A stretch of 64,000 nt of DNA from Verrucomicrobiota bacterium (GCA_016222825.1 JACRQF010000009.1:1-64000); one strand, 5' to 3'; positions 17,897 through 26,559 are shown, counted from the stretch's first letter. Notes: a model not told the origin generated them from the letters alone. Program-made: numbers and translations.

Positions 17897-18253
17897 AACC
17901 GCCCGCGCGCCGCAAGGCCGTTTCCCGGCGGCGTCAGGCCACGGCCCAGCGCCACGGGGCCATGGACGCGCCGCGCCAGACCGCGACCTCGTCCCGCCAG
18001 ACCCCGGCCCGGTGACCCCGGACCACGGCCTGACGGCACCAGACCCTGGCCCCGCCGCGCCGGGCCACGGCCGGGTCTCGTCAGACCGTGGCCCCACGCC
18101 GCCAGACCTGGGACTGCTGGCATCAGACCACGGCCTACCGCCACCGGGAACCGGCCTGGCGCCAGCAGGCCACGGACTGCCGCCGCCAGACCGCGGTTCC
18201 CTCCCGCCAGACCCGGGTCTGGGACGGCGGAACCTCGGAAAAACCGGCCCAAA
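17897..18253 (+). repeat. Intergenic 21-bp tandem array 2 (17 units, no indels)
   Basis: Units of exactly 21 bp begin at 17897, 17918, 17939, 17960, 17981, 18002, 18023 and so on every 21 bp to 18233. The consensus is close to CCACGGCCTNNCGCCNCCAG. A degenerate unit may lie at 17876. On + the open frame reads Pro-rich heptads (P-D-H/P/R-G-L/P-x-x), with CAC at the same offset within the unit as in array 1. The sequence is otherwise unrelated to array 1. It occupies the space upstream of the 17815 start and has no spacers. Confidence 0.92.
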
Positions 18254-18282
18254 CTCAGGACTTTGCAGGAATACGTCCCCTG

Positions 18283-18360
18283 CCCCGCTACAGCAAGAGG
18301 ACGGTGGAGCCGGTGGGCTTGCGGGCTTGGAGGTCGCGGTGGGCTTGGGCGGCTTCGCGC
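18283..18360 (-). pseudogene. Copied 3' end of the quinone oxidoreductase gene
   Basis: 78 bp match 19145-19222 with only a handful of differences and no indel. The segment includes the last codons and stop of the oxidoreductase (TGSTVLLP-stop becomes TGSTVLLL-stop). It is too short to encode anything alone. It lies on the far side of the small gene at 18538-19043, so the two copies bracket that gene. Confidence 0.88.
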
Positions 18361-18368
18361 CTTTTTTC

Positions 18369-18442
18369 GGTGGAGCGCGACCTCCGGGCGCGCTAGACTC
18401 GGACTCAACAACAGCGACCGCGCCCGGAGGTCGCGGTCCACC
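18369..18442. repeat. Inverted pair of dispersed palindromic elements
   Basis: GGTGGAGCGCGACCTCCGGG at 18369 is inverted as the stretch ending GGAGGTCGCGGTCCACC at 18442, separated by about 25 bp. The unit recurs at 54025-54050 and in diverged form at 16461 and 52145. This fits a REP/BIME-type hairpin. Confidence 0.82.
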
Positions 18443-18537
18443 TTGCAGGACTCCGCCGCGTATGTGGAGAGCCTGCGGCAGAGGCTGTGAAGAAGAAGGA
18501 AGACGCGGATGAACACGGACAGTTTGAAAGATGCTCC

Positions 18538-19043
18538 ATGAATAGAGCGAAAATATTTTTCCGGTTTGTCTTGGCAGTTCTATTCACTATGGCGGTCTTC
18601 CTATTGTGTGTGTGCCAGGGTCAAGGAAGCTTGCTCCTCTTAAGAGAATAAGTTCCGAGGATGTTGATGAGAAAGTCAGGACGCAGTTGGTGTTCAAGTA
18701 TGAAGGGATGATTCCCGGAACCTCGTGGGCTTACTTCATCTTTGCCAACCATTCATCCAATATCATCGCGCTTCCCGGCCCGGCTCCCCTTAAGCAACCA
18801 GCGGGAAAGAAATTCTATACGACTCACAGCGAAGACTTCTACAGATTGGAAGGAAAGGATTGGAAGAAGATCGAAGTCGGGTATGGCGGAGGTATCTTCG
18901 ACTTTGACGTTTACCCAGGAACAGAGACCACACTGCTGATTGGAGTTCGGGACGTATTAGGCGACCCGACAGGCGATGATCTTTGGAGAATCGGTTTGGG
19001 TAAGATTCTCTCAGAACCATTCCGATATTCCTTAACCGAATAA
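18538..19043 (+). pseudogene. Small exported protein gene split by a frameshift at a (TG)5 tract
   Basis: An ATG at 18538 opens a clear signal peptide (MNRAKIFFRFVLAVLFTMAV) but stops near 18652. The body of the gene is in another frame from 18606 to 19043 (KLAPLKRISSEDVDEKVR... to ILSEPFRYSLTE). The two frames meet at five TG dinucleotides at 18605-18614. Removing one TG would join the signal peptide to the body with a Cys at the junction (VFLLC). This may be a sequencing error, a dead gene, or a slippage-controlled gene. The body is rich in Tyr, Phe and Asp and less GC-rich than its neighbours. I recognise no family. Confidence 0.75.
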
Positions 19044-19149
19044 TCATTACTGGTCTGTCATCACCCATCCTCGCCGCTCGAGGACACGCGGCCTCCATCC
19101 CATCCGCCATCCGTGTGACTCCATGTTGATCCGTGGCTCCCCTTCCCCG

Positions 19150-20121
19150 CTATGGCAGGAGGACGGTGGAGCCGGTGGTCTTGCGGGCTTGGAGGTCGCG
19201 GTGGGCTTGGGCGGCTTCGCGCAGGGGATAGGTCTGGTTGATCGTCACTTTGACCTTCCCGCTCTTCACCATCGCGAAGAGTTCGCGCGCCGCGGTGACG
19301 AGGTCTTCGCGCCGGGCGGTGTAGTCATACAGTTTCGGGCGCGTCAGGAAGAGGGAGCCTCTGTCCACAAGGAGGGCGGGGTTGAACGGCGGCACGGGGC
19401 CGGAGGCGCTGCCGAAGCTCACCATGAGGCCGCGCGGCGCGAGGCAGTCGAGGGAGTCCATGAAGGTGTCGCGGCCGATGCTGTCATAGACGACCGGCAC
19501 GCCGGCGCCGCGGGTGATCTCCTTGACGCGCTGGACGAAGCTTTCCCTGGCGGTGACGATGACGTGTTTGCAGCCGGCTTTTTTCGCCAGCGCAACCTTC
19601 GCGTCGCTGCCGACGGTGCCGATGACGGTCGCGCCGAGGCTCCTGGCCCATTGGCAAAGGATGAGGCCGACGCCGCCGGCCGCGGCGTGCATGAGGATGG
19701 TGTCGCCTTTGCGGACCTTGTAGGTGCGGCGGAGCAGATACCACGCGGTCATGCCCTTGAGCATGATGGCGGCGGCAACGCGGTCGTCAATGCCGGCGGG
19801 GAGTTTGACCAACCGCGCGGCCGGCCGCAGGAGCACTTCGGCGTAGGCACCGATGGGATGCGCGTAGGCGACGCGGTCGCCGGGCTTGAACTCCTTCACG
19901 CGCGGGCCGACCGTTTCGACGATGCCGGCGCCTTCCATGCCGAGGGTGGTGGGCAACGGCACCGGATAGAGGCCGGAGCGGATGTAGGTGTCTATGAAGT
20001 TGAGGCCGACGGCGGTGTTGCGGACGAGGACTTCGCCCGGGCCGGGCTTGGCGACGGGGACTTCCTCCCAGCGCATCTTGTCGGGGCCGCCGGTTTCGTA
20101 AATGCGGATTGCGTGAGGCAT
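19150..20121 (-). CDS. NADPH:quinone oxidoreductase (zinc-independent MDR family)
   Basis: 323 residues. An N-terminal GroES-like domain (EVPVAKPGPGEVLVRNTAVGLNFIDTYIRSGLYP) precedes a Rossmann fold with HAAAGGVGLILCQWARSLGATVIGT (about 150-175). The catalytic-zinc ligands of alcohol dehydrogenases are absent, as in QOR. The start at 20121 has GGAGAAACG upstream. It probably reduces quinones or alpha,beta-unsaturated carbonyls with NADPH. Its last 78 bp are copied at 18283-18360. It is transcribed divergently from the GNAT gene. Confidence 0.92.
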   Translation of the reverse strand: MPHAIRIYETGGPDKMRWEEVPVAKPGPGEVLVRNTAVGLNFIDTYIRSGLYPVPLPTTLGMEGAGIVETVGPRVKEFKPGDRVAYAHPIGAYAEVLLRPAARLVKLPAGIDDRVAAAIMLKGMTAWYLLRRTYKVRKGDTILMHAAAGGVGLILCQWARSLGATVIGTVGSDAKVALAKKAGCKHVIVTARESFVQRVKEITRGAGVPVVYDSIGRDTFMDSLDCLAPRGLMVSFGSASGPVPPFNPALLVDRGSLFLTRPKLYDYTARREDLVTAARELFAMVKSGKVKVTINQTYPLREAAQAHRDLQARKTTGSTVLLP

Positions 20122-20271
20122 ATCGTTTCTCCAAGGGCGGCTGACCTCATGCCAGCCGCTGAACGCAAGAAGGTAGCGGAAGCGGCGGAAAGGGCAAGAC
20201 GGCGGACGTGAGATGCGCTTGCGGCAGCGGAGTCGGTTGTGGTTTAGTGGGCCGCAGAAAGTTGCTCTCCC

Positions 20272-21162
20272 ATGGCAGAACTGCACATTCGCCAGATGAC
20301 GCCCGCCGACATCCCGTTCGGGATGGAGATGAAGACCGCCGCCGGCTGGAACCAGGTCGAAAGCGACTGGCGCGCGTTCCTCAGCTACAACCCCGACGGC
20401 TGCTTCATCGCGGAATGGGACGGCCAACCCGTCGGGACGACCACAACCACGATCCACGACGGCAAGGTCGCATGGATCGGCATGGTGCTGGTCCATCCGG
20501 GATTTCGCCGGCTCGGCATCGGCAAGGCCCTGCTTCAGCACGCCATCGCATGGCTCCAGCAGCGCGGCGTGCCGTGCATCAAGCTCGACGCCACGCCCGC
20601 CGGCAAGACCGTCTATGTGCCGCTGGGCTTCCGCGACGAATACGAACTGGAGCGAGTGGAGACAGTGGCGGAGGCAGGGGTCGGAGGTCAGAGGTCAGAG
20701 GTCAGGATCGAGGCTGGCGGGCATGAGAGAGATGCAATTCGGGCACTGGATACTGAGGCCTTCGGCGTCCCGCGCCCTGCCGTTCTTCAACGTCTCCTCG
20801 GCGAGCATCCCGACCTTTGCTGGACAATCTCCCATCCGACCTCTTCCCCCCTCCCTCTTTCCTCTTCCCCCTCCACTCCCTCCGGCTTTCTCCTCGCCCG
20901 CCCCGGCGCAAACGCGTGGCATCTCGGCCCGTGGGTGGCGCGCTCAAACGAAACGGCGGAGACGCTCTTGCGCGCGTGCCTCACGCGGCTGGCCGGCCAG
21001 CGGGTTTTCGCCGACGTGCCAGTGAATCATCCCGCGCGACAACTTGTGACTCGCTACGGTTTCAAGTCGCAGCGTCCCCTGACGCGGATGTGGCTCGGCT
21101 GCAACGATTGGCCCGGTAATCCCGCCCTCACCTACGCCGTGGCTGACCCGGCAAAAGGATGA
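20272..21162 (+). CDS. Tandem GNAT-family N-acetyltransferase
   Basis: 296 residues. The first GNAT domain (about 1-125) has MVLVHPGFRRLGIGKALLQHA, carrying the acetyl-CoA binding R/Q-x-x-G-x-G/A pattern, and LDATPAGKTVYVPLGFRDEY. The second domain (about 150-285) is degenerate, with FADVPVNHPARQLVTRYGFKSQRP resembling the C-terminal GNAT strand. Between them is a low-complexity Ser/Pro stretch near residues 195-210, encoded by a pyrimidine-rich tract, and a short GGTCAGA direct repeat near 20685. The substrate is unknown. Confidence 0.88.
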   Translation: MAELHIRQMTPADIPFGMEMKTAAGWNQVESDWRAFLSYNPDGCFIAEWDGQPVGTTTTTIHDGKVAWIGMVLVHPGFRRLGIGKALLQHAIAWLQQRGVPCIKLDATPAGKTVYVPLGFRDEYELERVETVAEAGVGGQRSEVRIEAGGHERDAIRALDTEAFGVPRPAVLQRLLGEHPDLCWTISHPTSSPLPLSSSPSTPSGFLLARPGANAWHLGPWVARSNETAETLLRACLTRLAGQRVFADVPVNHPARQLVTRYGFKSQRPLTRMWLGCNDWPGNPALTYAVADPAKG

Positions 21163-21164
21163 TC

Positions 21165-21791
21165 CTACGGTTGGGACGCCGGCGGCTCCGCGTCACTCGG
21201 CGGCGGGTTCTCTTCTGCAACTGGCGCAGAATCAGCGGCGGCGTTTGTTTCCTTTTCGGCTGAAGCCAGTGCCTGTTCCACGGGTGTCAGCGGAGGCGGC
21301 GGGGCGAGCAGCGCGGAAACCTCGGTCTGCACGGCTTCGAGCTGGTCGAGCCGCAGGCGCGGATCGGGCACGAGGAACGTCTCCCCGGTGCGGGCGTGTT
21401 CGTAGATGAGAACCTTCTGGCCGTCCTGCTCGGTGGTGTCGCGATGCCGCAGCGTGCGCTTGCGCTCCAGCATGATGGCGAGGATGTAGCGGGCGTTGGC
21501 GTGGCCGGGATCCTTGGAGTCAATGAACTTCCGCAGGAGCGACTCGGCGTCCTCCTTCTTGAGCGCCTCCGGTTTCGGCGGCGGCGGAACCTGGAACGTC
21601 CCCTGCCAGTAGCTCACGGCGTTGGCGCGCTCGGTGGCGCTCCAGCAGGTCTGGCACAAGTCGCGACGACGGTAGCCTTCGGGCGTGAGCGACAACGCGG
21701 TGTGGTAGTCCTCTTTGTCCGCAAAAAGCTTCTGGCAGCCGTTGCACAACGGCGACCGCGCCTGCAAATGATCCCATTCTTCGATTGGCAT
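21165..21791 (-). CDS. Hypothetical zinc-ribbon-like protein
   Basis: 208 residues. Two CxxC pairs (CNGCQ near residue 16 and CQTCW near 47) suggest a zinc ribbon. A helical middle follows (EALKKEDAESLLRKFIDSKD, ARYILAIMLERKRTL), then a VLIYEHARTGETFLVPDPRL segment and an Ala/Pro/Glu-rich tail. Proteins of this plan occur in Verrucomicrobiota and Planctomycetota without an assigned function. It is convergent with the GNAT gene, 2 bp apart. Confidence 0.82.
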   Translation of the reverse strand: MPIEEWDHLQARSPLCNGCQKLFADKEDYHTALSLTPEGYRRRDLCQTCWSATERANAVSYWQGTFQVPPPPKPEALKKEDAESLLRKFIDSKDPGHANARYILAIMLERKRTLRHRDTTEQDGQKVLIYEHARTGETFLVPDPRLRLDQLEAVQTEVSALLAPPPPLTPVEQALASAEKETNAAADSAPVAEENPPPSDAEPPASQP

Positions 21792-21961
21792 AAAGTGCGG
21801 CGATTATAGGGACGCGCCGCCGCCTTGCAAGCCGACGGACGCAAAAGAGAAATAAACAGCCGCCCCACGAGACTGACGCATTACGAGTTCCCCGGTGGCG
21901 TTCGAGGTTTGTTGTTTGCAGGGGAGCCGGAGCGCACTACGTTGTCGCCAAGGAGCCAAAC

Positions 21962-22465
21962 ATGGACATTTACATTTTGCGACATGCCGAAGCGGAAGAC
22001 ATCGGCCCGGACTGCATGACCGACGCCGGGCGGCAATTGACCGCCAAGGGCGAGAGGCAATCGTCCGACGCTGCCGCCGCGTTGCGCGACATGGATGTTT
22101 CGTTCGACCTCATCCTCGTCAGTCCGTTGGTGCGCGCCCGGCAGACAGCCGGGATCATCGCCAAGGCGATGAAGCTGGCGAAGCGGATTGAAATCACCGA
22201 CGACCTCGCGCCCGACGGCGAACCGACGGCGCTGGTCGCGGCGGTCAACAAACGCGCCGCCAAACTGTCGAGTGTGTTGCTGGTGGGCCACGAGCCGTGG
22301 CTGAGCCGGTTCATTTCGCAACTTGTCGCGGGCTGTCCCGACCTGGCCATCAAGATGAAGAAAGCCGGCCTCTGCAAGCTCACCGCCGGGGAACTCCGCC
22401 ACGACCGCTGCGCCACGCTGGAGTGGCTGCTCACGCCCAAACAACTGCGGAGAATGACGGACTGA
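21962..22465 (+). CDS. sixA: SixA-type phosphohistidine phosphatase
   Basis: 167 residues. The histidine-phosphatase RHG-type motif is at the N-terminus (YILRHAEAED, R7-H8). The second conserved Arg lies in LVSPLVRARQTAGIIA and the second catalytic His in LLVGHEPWLSRFI. Its length matches SixA, which removes phosphate from histidine of phosphotransfer domains or the Ntr-PTS. An unrelated small phosphoesterase role in the same superfamily cannot be excluded. Confidence 0.9.
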   Translation: MDIYILRHAEAEDIGPDCMTDAGRQLTAKGERQSSDAAAALRDMDVSFDLILVSPLVRARQTAGIIAKAMKLAKRIEITDDLAPDGEPTALVAAVNKRAAKLSSVLLVGHEPWLSRFISQLVAGCPDLAIKMKKAGLCKLTAGELRHDRCATLEWLLTPKQLRRMTD

Positions 22466-22501
22466 GAACGGCGGCGCCGCGGTTCGAGGCGCGACACGGT
22501 G

Positions 22502-22855
22502 TCACCAACAATGGCGGTGGGGCCAGTGCCAGTAACAATACGGACCGTAGTAATACCAAGCCGGCCCCCAGCGTTCGCGCTCCTGCCAGCGGACCGCCTC
22601 CACGTAGTCCTGGAGCATGAAGTCAATGACGTTGCTGCTCACGCCGCAATCGTGCAGGCGCAGAATCTCAACCGCCGACAGGCGATAGACCGTGCCGGAA
22701 GCCTTGATGCGCTGGACAATCTCGCTGTCCGGCGTCTGCGCCTTCGCCAACTGGATGACCTCCTCCTGCGTCAACGGCTTCCGCGCCACGCGGGATGTCG
22801 CGCATCCCGTCGCCAGCACCATCGCCGCCGCAACAATCAGACAAGCGATTTTCAC
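22502..22855 (-). CDS. Small lipoprotein with Trp/Tyr/His-rich C-terminus
   Basis: 117 residues. The signal MKIACLIVAAAMVLATGC has a lipobox (LATG-C18). A conserved helical middle reads LTQEEVIQLAKAQTPDSEIV and ILRLHDCGVSSNVIDFML. The tail is unusual (WYYYGPYCYWHWPHRHCW) and could bind metal or carbohydrate. The EEVIQLAKAQTPD..I segment is common in short verrucomicrobial lipoproteins. Function unknown. Confidence 0.82.
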   Translation of the reverse strand: MKIACLIVAAAMVLATGCATSRVARKPLTQEEVIQLAKAQTPDSEIVQRIKASGTVYRLSAVEILRLHDCGVSSNVIDFMLQDYVEAVRWQERERWGPAWYYYGPYCYWHWPHRHCW

Positions 22856-23107
22856 GCGTATAACTACGATGCCCCCCTGCCCCGCGCAAGTGCCTCCCTG
22901 TGGGAGAATGCCCCCACATTAGCCGCATTATGGAATGATTCGACCACTAAAACGCCGCGCGCAGGCCCCCACGCCATGTGAAATTTCCGTCTTGTGACTT
23001 TTGTCTTCTTTGCGACCAAAAACTCGCGAAGATCGGAGAACAGAAATCCGAGAGCAGAGAGCAGATGGCTCGAATCTTTTCCGCCGGCCGGCTATACTGC
23101 CACTCTT

Positions 23108-23764
23108 GTGACGACTTTGACGAAACGAAACGATTCGCACCGGAAGGCCCTGCGGCATCTCAGGGCGGTTGACCCGGTGATGGCGCGGGTGATTGACGCG
23201 GTGGGTAGTGACGCGCGGCTGACGGTGCGGGACGAGGCGCCTTTTCAGTCGCTGGTGCGCGCGGTGGTGAACCAGCAGTTGAGCGGCAAGGCGGCGGCAA
23301 CGATTCTGGGGCGGTTCAAGGCGCTCTATCCGGAGGCGTCGTTTCCGTCGGCGGAGGACGTCCTGCGGACTCACGCGAACCGGCTCCGGTCGGCGGGCCT
23401 CTCGCGGCCCAAGGTGGGCTACATCAAGGATATCGCGCGGCAGGTGAAACTGGGCGTGGTGCCGACGCTGGCGGAGTGCGGAAGCCTGGAGGACGCGGAG
23501 ATCGTCCGCCAGCTCACGCAGATCAAGGGCATCGGCCGGTGGACGGCGGAGATGTTCCTGATGTTCAACCTGCGCAGGCCGGACGTGCTGCCGGTGCATG
23601 ATCTGGGCGTGAGACGAGGGTTTCAGATCGCGTTCAGGAAGCGGAAGCTCCCGGAGCCTGAGCAACTGGACCGGCACGGGGAAATCTGGAAGCCGTATCG
23701 CAGCACGGCGGCGTTGTATCTTTGGAGGATCGTTGATTTCGTGGAGGACGGCGGCAAGTGGTGA
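23108..23764 (+). CDS. DNA-3-methyladenine glycosylase II (AlkA-like HhH-GPD)
   Basis: 218 residues from a GTG at 23108; the longer frame from 22994 adds an unlikely N-terminus. The HhH-GPD fold shows the helix-hairpin-helix LTQIKGIGRWTAEMFLMF and the catalytic Asp in DVLPVHDLGVRRGF. LVRAVVNQQLSGKAAATI is the conserved start of the glycosylase domain. It should excise alkylated purines. There is no iron-sulfur cysteine cluster. It overlaps or abuts the DUF998 gene downstream. Confidence 0.92.
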   Translation: MTTLTKRNDSHRKALRHLRAVDPVMARVIDAVGSDARLTVRDEAPFQSLVRAVVNQQLSGKAAATILGRFKALYPEASFPSAEDVLRTHANRLRSAGLSRPKVGYIKDIARQVKLGVVPTLAECGSLEDAEIVRQLTQIKGIGRWTAEMFLMFNLRRPDVLPVHDLGVRRGFQIAFRKRKLPEPEQLDRHGEIWKPYRSTAALYLWRIVDFVEDGGKW

Positions 23765-23787
23765 AGCGAAAGTGGTTGTTTGAGAAT

Positions 23788-24495
23788 ATGAACAGCTTCG
23801 ACTGGCAACGGAAACTCACAATCCTCTGTGGCCTGTTGGGGGTGGTGATCGTAATCACGGGTTGCGTGGTGACTGCGCTCCCGTTTCACGGTGAGCAGGG
23901 TGAAAATTACTCCGTGCTGAATCATTTCATCAGCGAACTGGGAATTGTCGGCGTGTCGAAACTGGCGGCGGTTTTCAACGGGAGCCTGACCTGCGCCGGG
24001 CTGGTCATCGCGGTGTTTATGGCGGGGCTGGGGCGGCATCTTCAGACGGCGCTGGCCCAAACAGCCTCCGTCGCGGGCGTGGCGTCCGGCGCGCTGTGCA
24101 GCGTCGTTGGCCGGATTCCCATGAACGATCTGGTGCCGCATCTTTGGGCGGCGTTTGCCTTTTTCTCCTGCGGACTGCTGACAGTCGGGTTGTTCTGCGT
24201 GGAGATTGCCCGCGACAAGGAAGAGAGACTGCCCCGCTGGCTGGCGGTTGCCGGCCTGTTGGCGTTCGTAAGTTTCGCGGCGTTCCTGGCTTATCCTCTG
24301 GTCACCCGGCAGACTCCCTTTGAGATTGTCCGCATCAGCCGGACCGCGCGTCCTGACATCTGGGCCGTCGCCATCCTCGAATGGCTGGTGCTCATCACCG
24401 TGACGGCGTGGATTATCCTGGTCTCCGCGTGTCTGTGGTTGCAGAAAACGGCAACAGTCATCAGCGGGCGGCAGGAGCGGCCGTCTTCAACATGA
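23788..24495 (+). CDS. DUF998 integral membrane protein
   Basis: About 235 residues with six predicted helices. The DUF998 pattern is visible in NYSVLNHFISELG after helix 1 and in GRIPMNDLVPHLWAAFAFF before helix 4. A GTG at 23758 preceded by GGAGG overlaps the glycosylase stop and is an equally possible start. Its 3' end overlaps the convergent gene at 24461-26347 by 35 bp. Function unknown. Confidence 0.85.
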   Translation: MNSFDWQRKLTILCGLLGVVIVITGCVVTALPFHGEQGENYSVLNHFISELGIVGVSKLAAVFNGSLTCAGLVIAVFMAGLGRHLQTALAQTASVAGVASGALCSVVGRIPMNDLVPHLWAAFAFFSCGLLTVGLFCVEIARDKEERLPRWLAVAGLLAFVSFAAFLAYPLVTRQTPFEIVRISRTARPDIWAVAILEWLVLITVTAWIILVSACLWLQKTATVISGRQERPSST

Positions 24496-26347
24496 TGTCG
24501 AGAAGTTTGTCGAGCGGCGACACCAGTTCCACCGAGGCGGCGCGCGGCTGGAGCATGAGCCATCCGGCGTGCGTGGCCCCGGCTTCGTCCAGTTGAGTTT
24601 GGAGACGGCGCAACTGAACGTCCTCGGCGGCGCTCGATCCGCCGCGGATGAGGCCGACATAATCCGCCAAGCTCATGAAGAAGATGCCGTTGTGCTTCTT
24701 CGGGAATGACTCGGCGGCGGCCTTGAGCGCAGGCGGACGGCCAGCGGCGGGCGGCTTCCTAGCGGCGGCGATGAGCCGGCGGATGTTGGTGGTAGAGCCG
24801 GGGCCTTGGGCGATGAGTCCAAACGTCCCAACGAAGGCGGCCTGCTGGATGAAGTGGGTTGCGGCGCCGTTCTCCGACGGCGCTGGCTCGGCTGCGGCTT
24901 TCTCCGGCGCGGATGGGCCCAGCGTGATCCGGTCTATCTCAACGCCCGCGTGCCGCGCGACGCCGGGTTCGTATTTCAACCTGCGAGCCGGCTCCGACAA
25001 CAGCCCGGCGCCACCCAACGGCAGACCGACCTCGACGGCTTTCCGCAGGGCCTGCCGCGCCTGCGCTGCGTCGGTGACGCGAAGAACTTCCACCACGTTG
25101 AAACCGGAGGCCGAAACCGGAGCAGAGGCGTTCTTCCCCGGCGAGCCGGTTTCGTTCTTCGGCTTGAAGGAAGGCTGGTTGGTCGCCGGCGCGAGGACGG
25201 CCCTCGCGAAGCCGTCGCCCCAGGATTCCGTCAACGCGCGGAATGCGTCGCGGGCGCCGTCGCCGGCGGCAGTCGCCGTCACGATAGGTTGCATCATGCC
25301 TGCCACAAGGTTCGTCCACTCCGGCGTCCTGACAAAGCGCACGGCGTTGAGCACGGCGACGTTTGCCGGCAACACCGCCAGCAACGGCTCGTCAAGGTCA
25401 AGCGGCTGCTGCCCGGCGAGCGCCCGGCTGAATGCTGTGCCAGACAGCGGCGCGGCGGCAAGTCGCAGTCGGAGCCGGCCGCCATCAAGTTCGGCGGCGG
25501 CTTCGAGCCACGCGACTTGTTTGGCGAAGTTGAGCGCAACATCGAAGCCCGCTCCGGGCAGTTTGCCGGGACGTGACACGGGCGTGGCGGCGGCGGCGAA
25601 GGACACGCGCGCGACGGTCTGGAGGGTTTCGAGGATGGATTCCTTCCGCTGGCGGATTTCTTTTTCGTAGAGCGGCAGGACGTTTGGCACGCGGACGGCA
25701 ACGGCGATGTCGCCGTGGACGCGGTCGTGGCCAAGTTTGGCTGTGGCTGGGGCAAGCTGCTCGATGAGTGCCCTGCTGCCAACGATAACGCCATGGCCGT
25801 TGCGAGCCGTGACGTAGTATTGCTTCGTGACTGGTTTCTTGAACTGGATCGGCTCGACCTTTTTGCCGGCCCGGAGAGCGGCGATGTAGGCCAAGTGGTC
25901 GTAGGCATCCTCGGTCTCGCTAAAGTGGCGGACGGCGGCGCCGGCTGTGGCGGGGTCGGCCTTGACATTGCTGATGCCGCCCTTGCCGAAGCTGTCGCAG
26001 AAAACCGCCGCGTCGTTCACACCCACGACAACGGCGAGGTCGTTGGTGTGACGCCGGGGATTGAGAAAGATGAAGGTCCACGGATGGTCCATCTCAATGC
26101 CCGCAAGCAACGGGTTCTTCAGGAATCGCTGGGCGATCAGCGGCAGTTCATCGCTGACCCGGCTGCCAAACTTGGCGGTAACGGCGTCGAGCTTTTCGAG
26201 GAAGGTCTTCGGGTTCTCGATGCGCAAGTAGCCGAGCGCGTCCGAGCCGGCCCGCGTGACAAGCGCGGCGGCGAGATCATCGGCGGCGACCGTCCGGCAA
26301 AGCGCGAACAACAGCAAACACACTCCGAGCGCGTTTGCAGTTCTCAT
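24461..26347 (-). CDS. Large secreted hypothetical protein
   Basis: 628 residues. Signal peptide MRTANALGVCLLLFALCRTVAA. The mature part has alternating alpha/beta segments (GYLRIENPKTFLEKLDAVTAKFG; HPWTFIFLNPRRHTNDLAVV; FNVVEVLRVTDAAQARQAL) without an obvious catalytic motif. This resembles the large secreted DUF3352-like proteins of Planctomycetota and Verrucomicrobiota, but I cannot confirm the family. It is followed by a short lipoprotein and a coiled-coil protein on the same strand, which may be one envelope operon. Confidence 0.85.
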   Translation of the reverse strand: MRTANALGVCLLLFALCRTVAADDLAAALVTRAGSDALGYLRIENPKTFLEKLDAVTAKFGSRVSDELPLIAQRFLKNPLLAGIEMDHPWTFIFLNPRRHTNDLAVVVGVNDAAVFCDSFGKGGISNVKADPATAGAAVRHFSETEDAYDHLAYIAALRAGKKVEPIQFKKPVTKQYYVTARNGHGVIVGSRALIEQLAPATAKLGHDRVHGDIAVAVRVPNVLPLYEKEIRQRKESILETLQTVARVSFAAAATPVSRPGKLPGAGFDVALNFAKQVAWLEAAAELDGGRLRLRLAAAPLSGTAFSRALAGQQPLDLDEPLLAVLPANVAVLNAVRFVRTPEWTNLVAGMMQPIVTATAAGDGARDAFRALTESWGDGFARAVLAPATNQPSFKPKNETGSPGKNASAPVSASGFNVVEVLRVTDAAQARQALRKAVEVGLPLGGAGLLSEPARRLKYEPGVARHAGVEIDRITLGPSAPEKAAAEPAPSENGAATHFIQQAAFVGTFGLIAQGPGSTTNIRRLIAAARKPPAAGRPPALKAAAESFPKKHNGIFFMSLADYVGLIRGGSSAAEDVQLRRLQTQLDEAGATHAGWLMLQPRAASVELVSPLDKLLDIMLKTAAPAAR

Positions 26348-26365
26348 GGACCGGGTGAAGAGGAA

Positions 26366-26545
26366 TCAGCGGGCGTAGCCGGGATTGATGCCCATCGGCA
26401 TCTGGTGTTCCCAAGTTTGCGGACGGTTCCACGGAATGGAACTGCCGCCTTCAGGAGTGCTGCACCCGACAAGCAAACCCGCGCTCGCCACCACACACAG
26501 GAGGAGGAACAACCGCGCGGCAGATTGGGGCCGGGGAAAACGCAT
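26366..26545 (-). CDS. Very small lipoprotein
   Basis: 59 residues. The signal MRFPRPQSAARLFLLLCVV... ends in a lipobox (LLVG-C). The short mature part contains SSIPWNRPQTWEHQMP, a Trp/Pro motif that I associate with short verrucomicrobial lipoproteins. It lies between, and in the same direction as, the coiled-coil protein gene upstream and the large secreted protein gene downstream. The track-length frame begins six codons earlier at 26563; the ATG at 26545 gives a normal signal peptide. Confidence 0.78.
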   Translation of the reverse strand: MRFPRPQSAARLFLLLCVVASAGLLVGCSTPEGGSSIPWNRPQTWEHQMPMGINPGYAR

Positions 26546-26559
26546 ACCGCCGCCGAAGA

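Noticed and set aside
17679..18512. A Pro-rich + frame across the second array
   Set aside because: It starts inside the antisense of a better-supported gene and its pattern is explained by the 21-bp units.
22994..23107. N-terminal extension of the AlkA-like glycosylase
   Set aside because: Thirty-eight residues without family similarity lying in a stretch with repeated GAGAACAGA words; the GTG at 23108 fits the family length.
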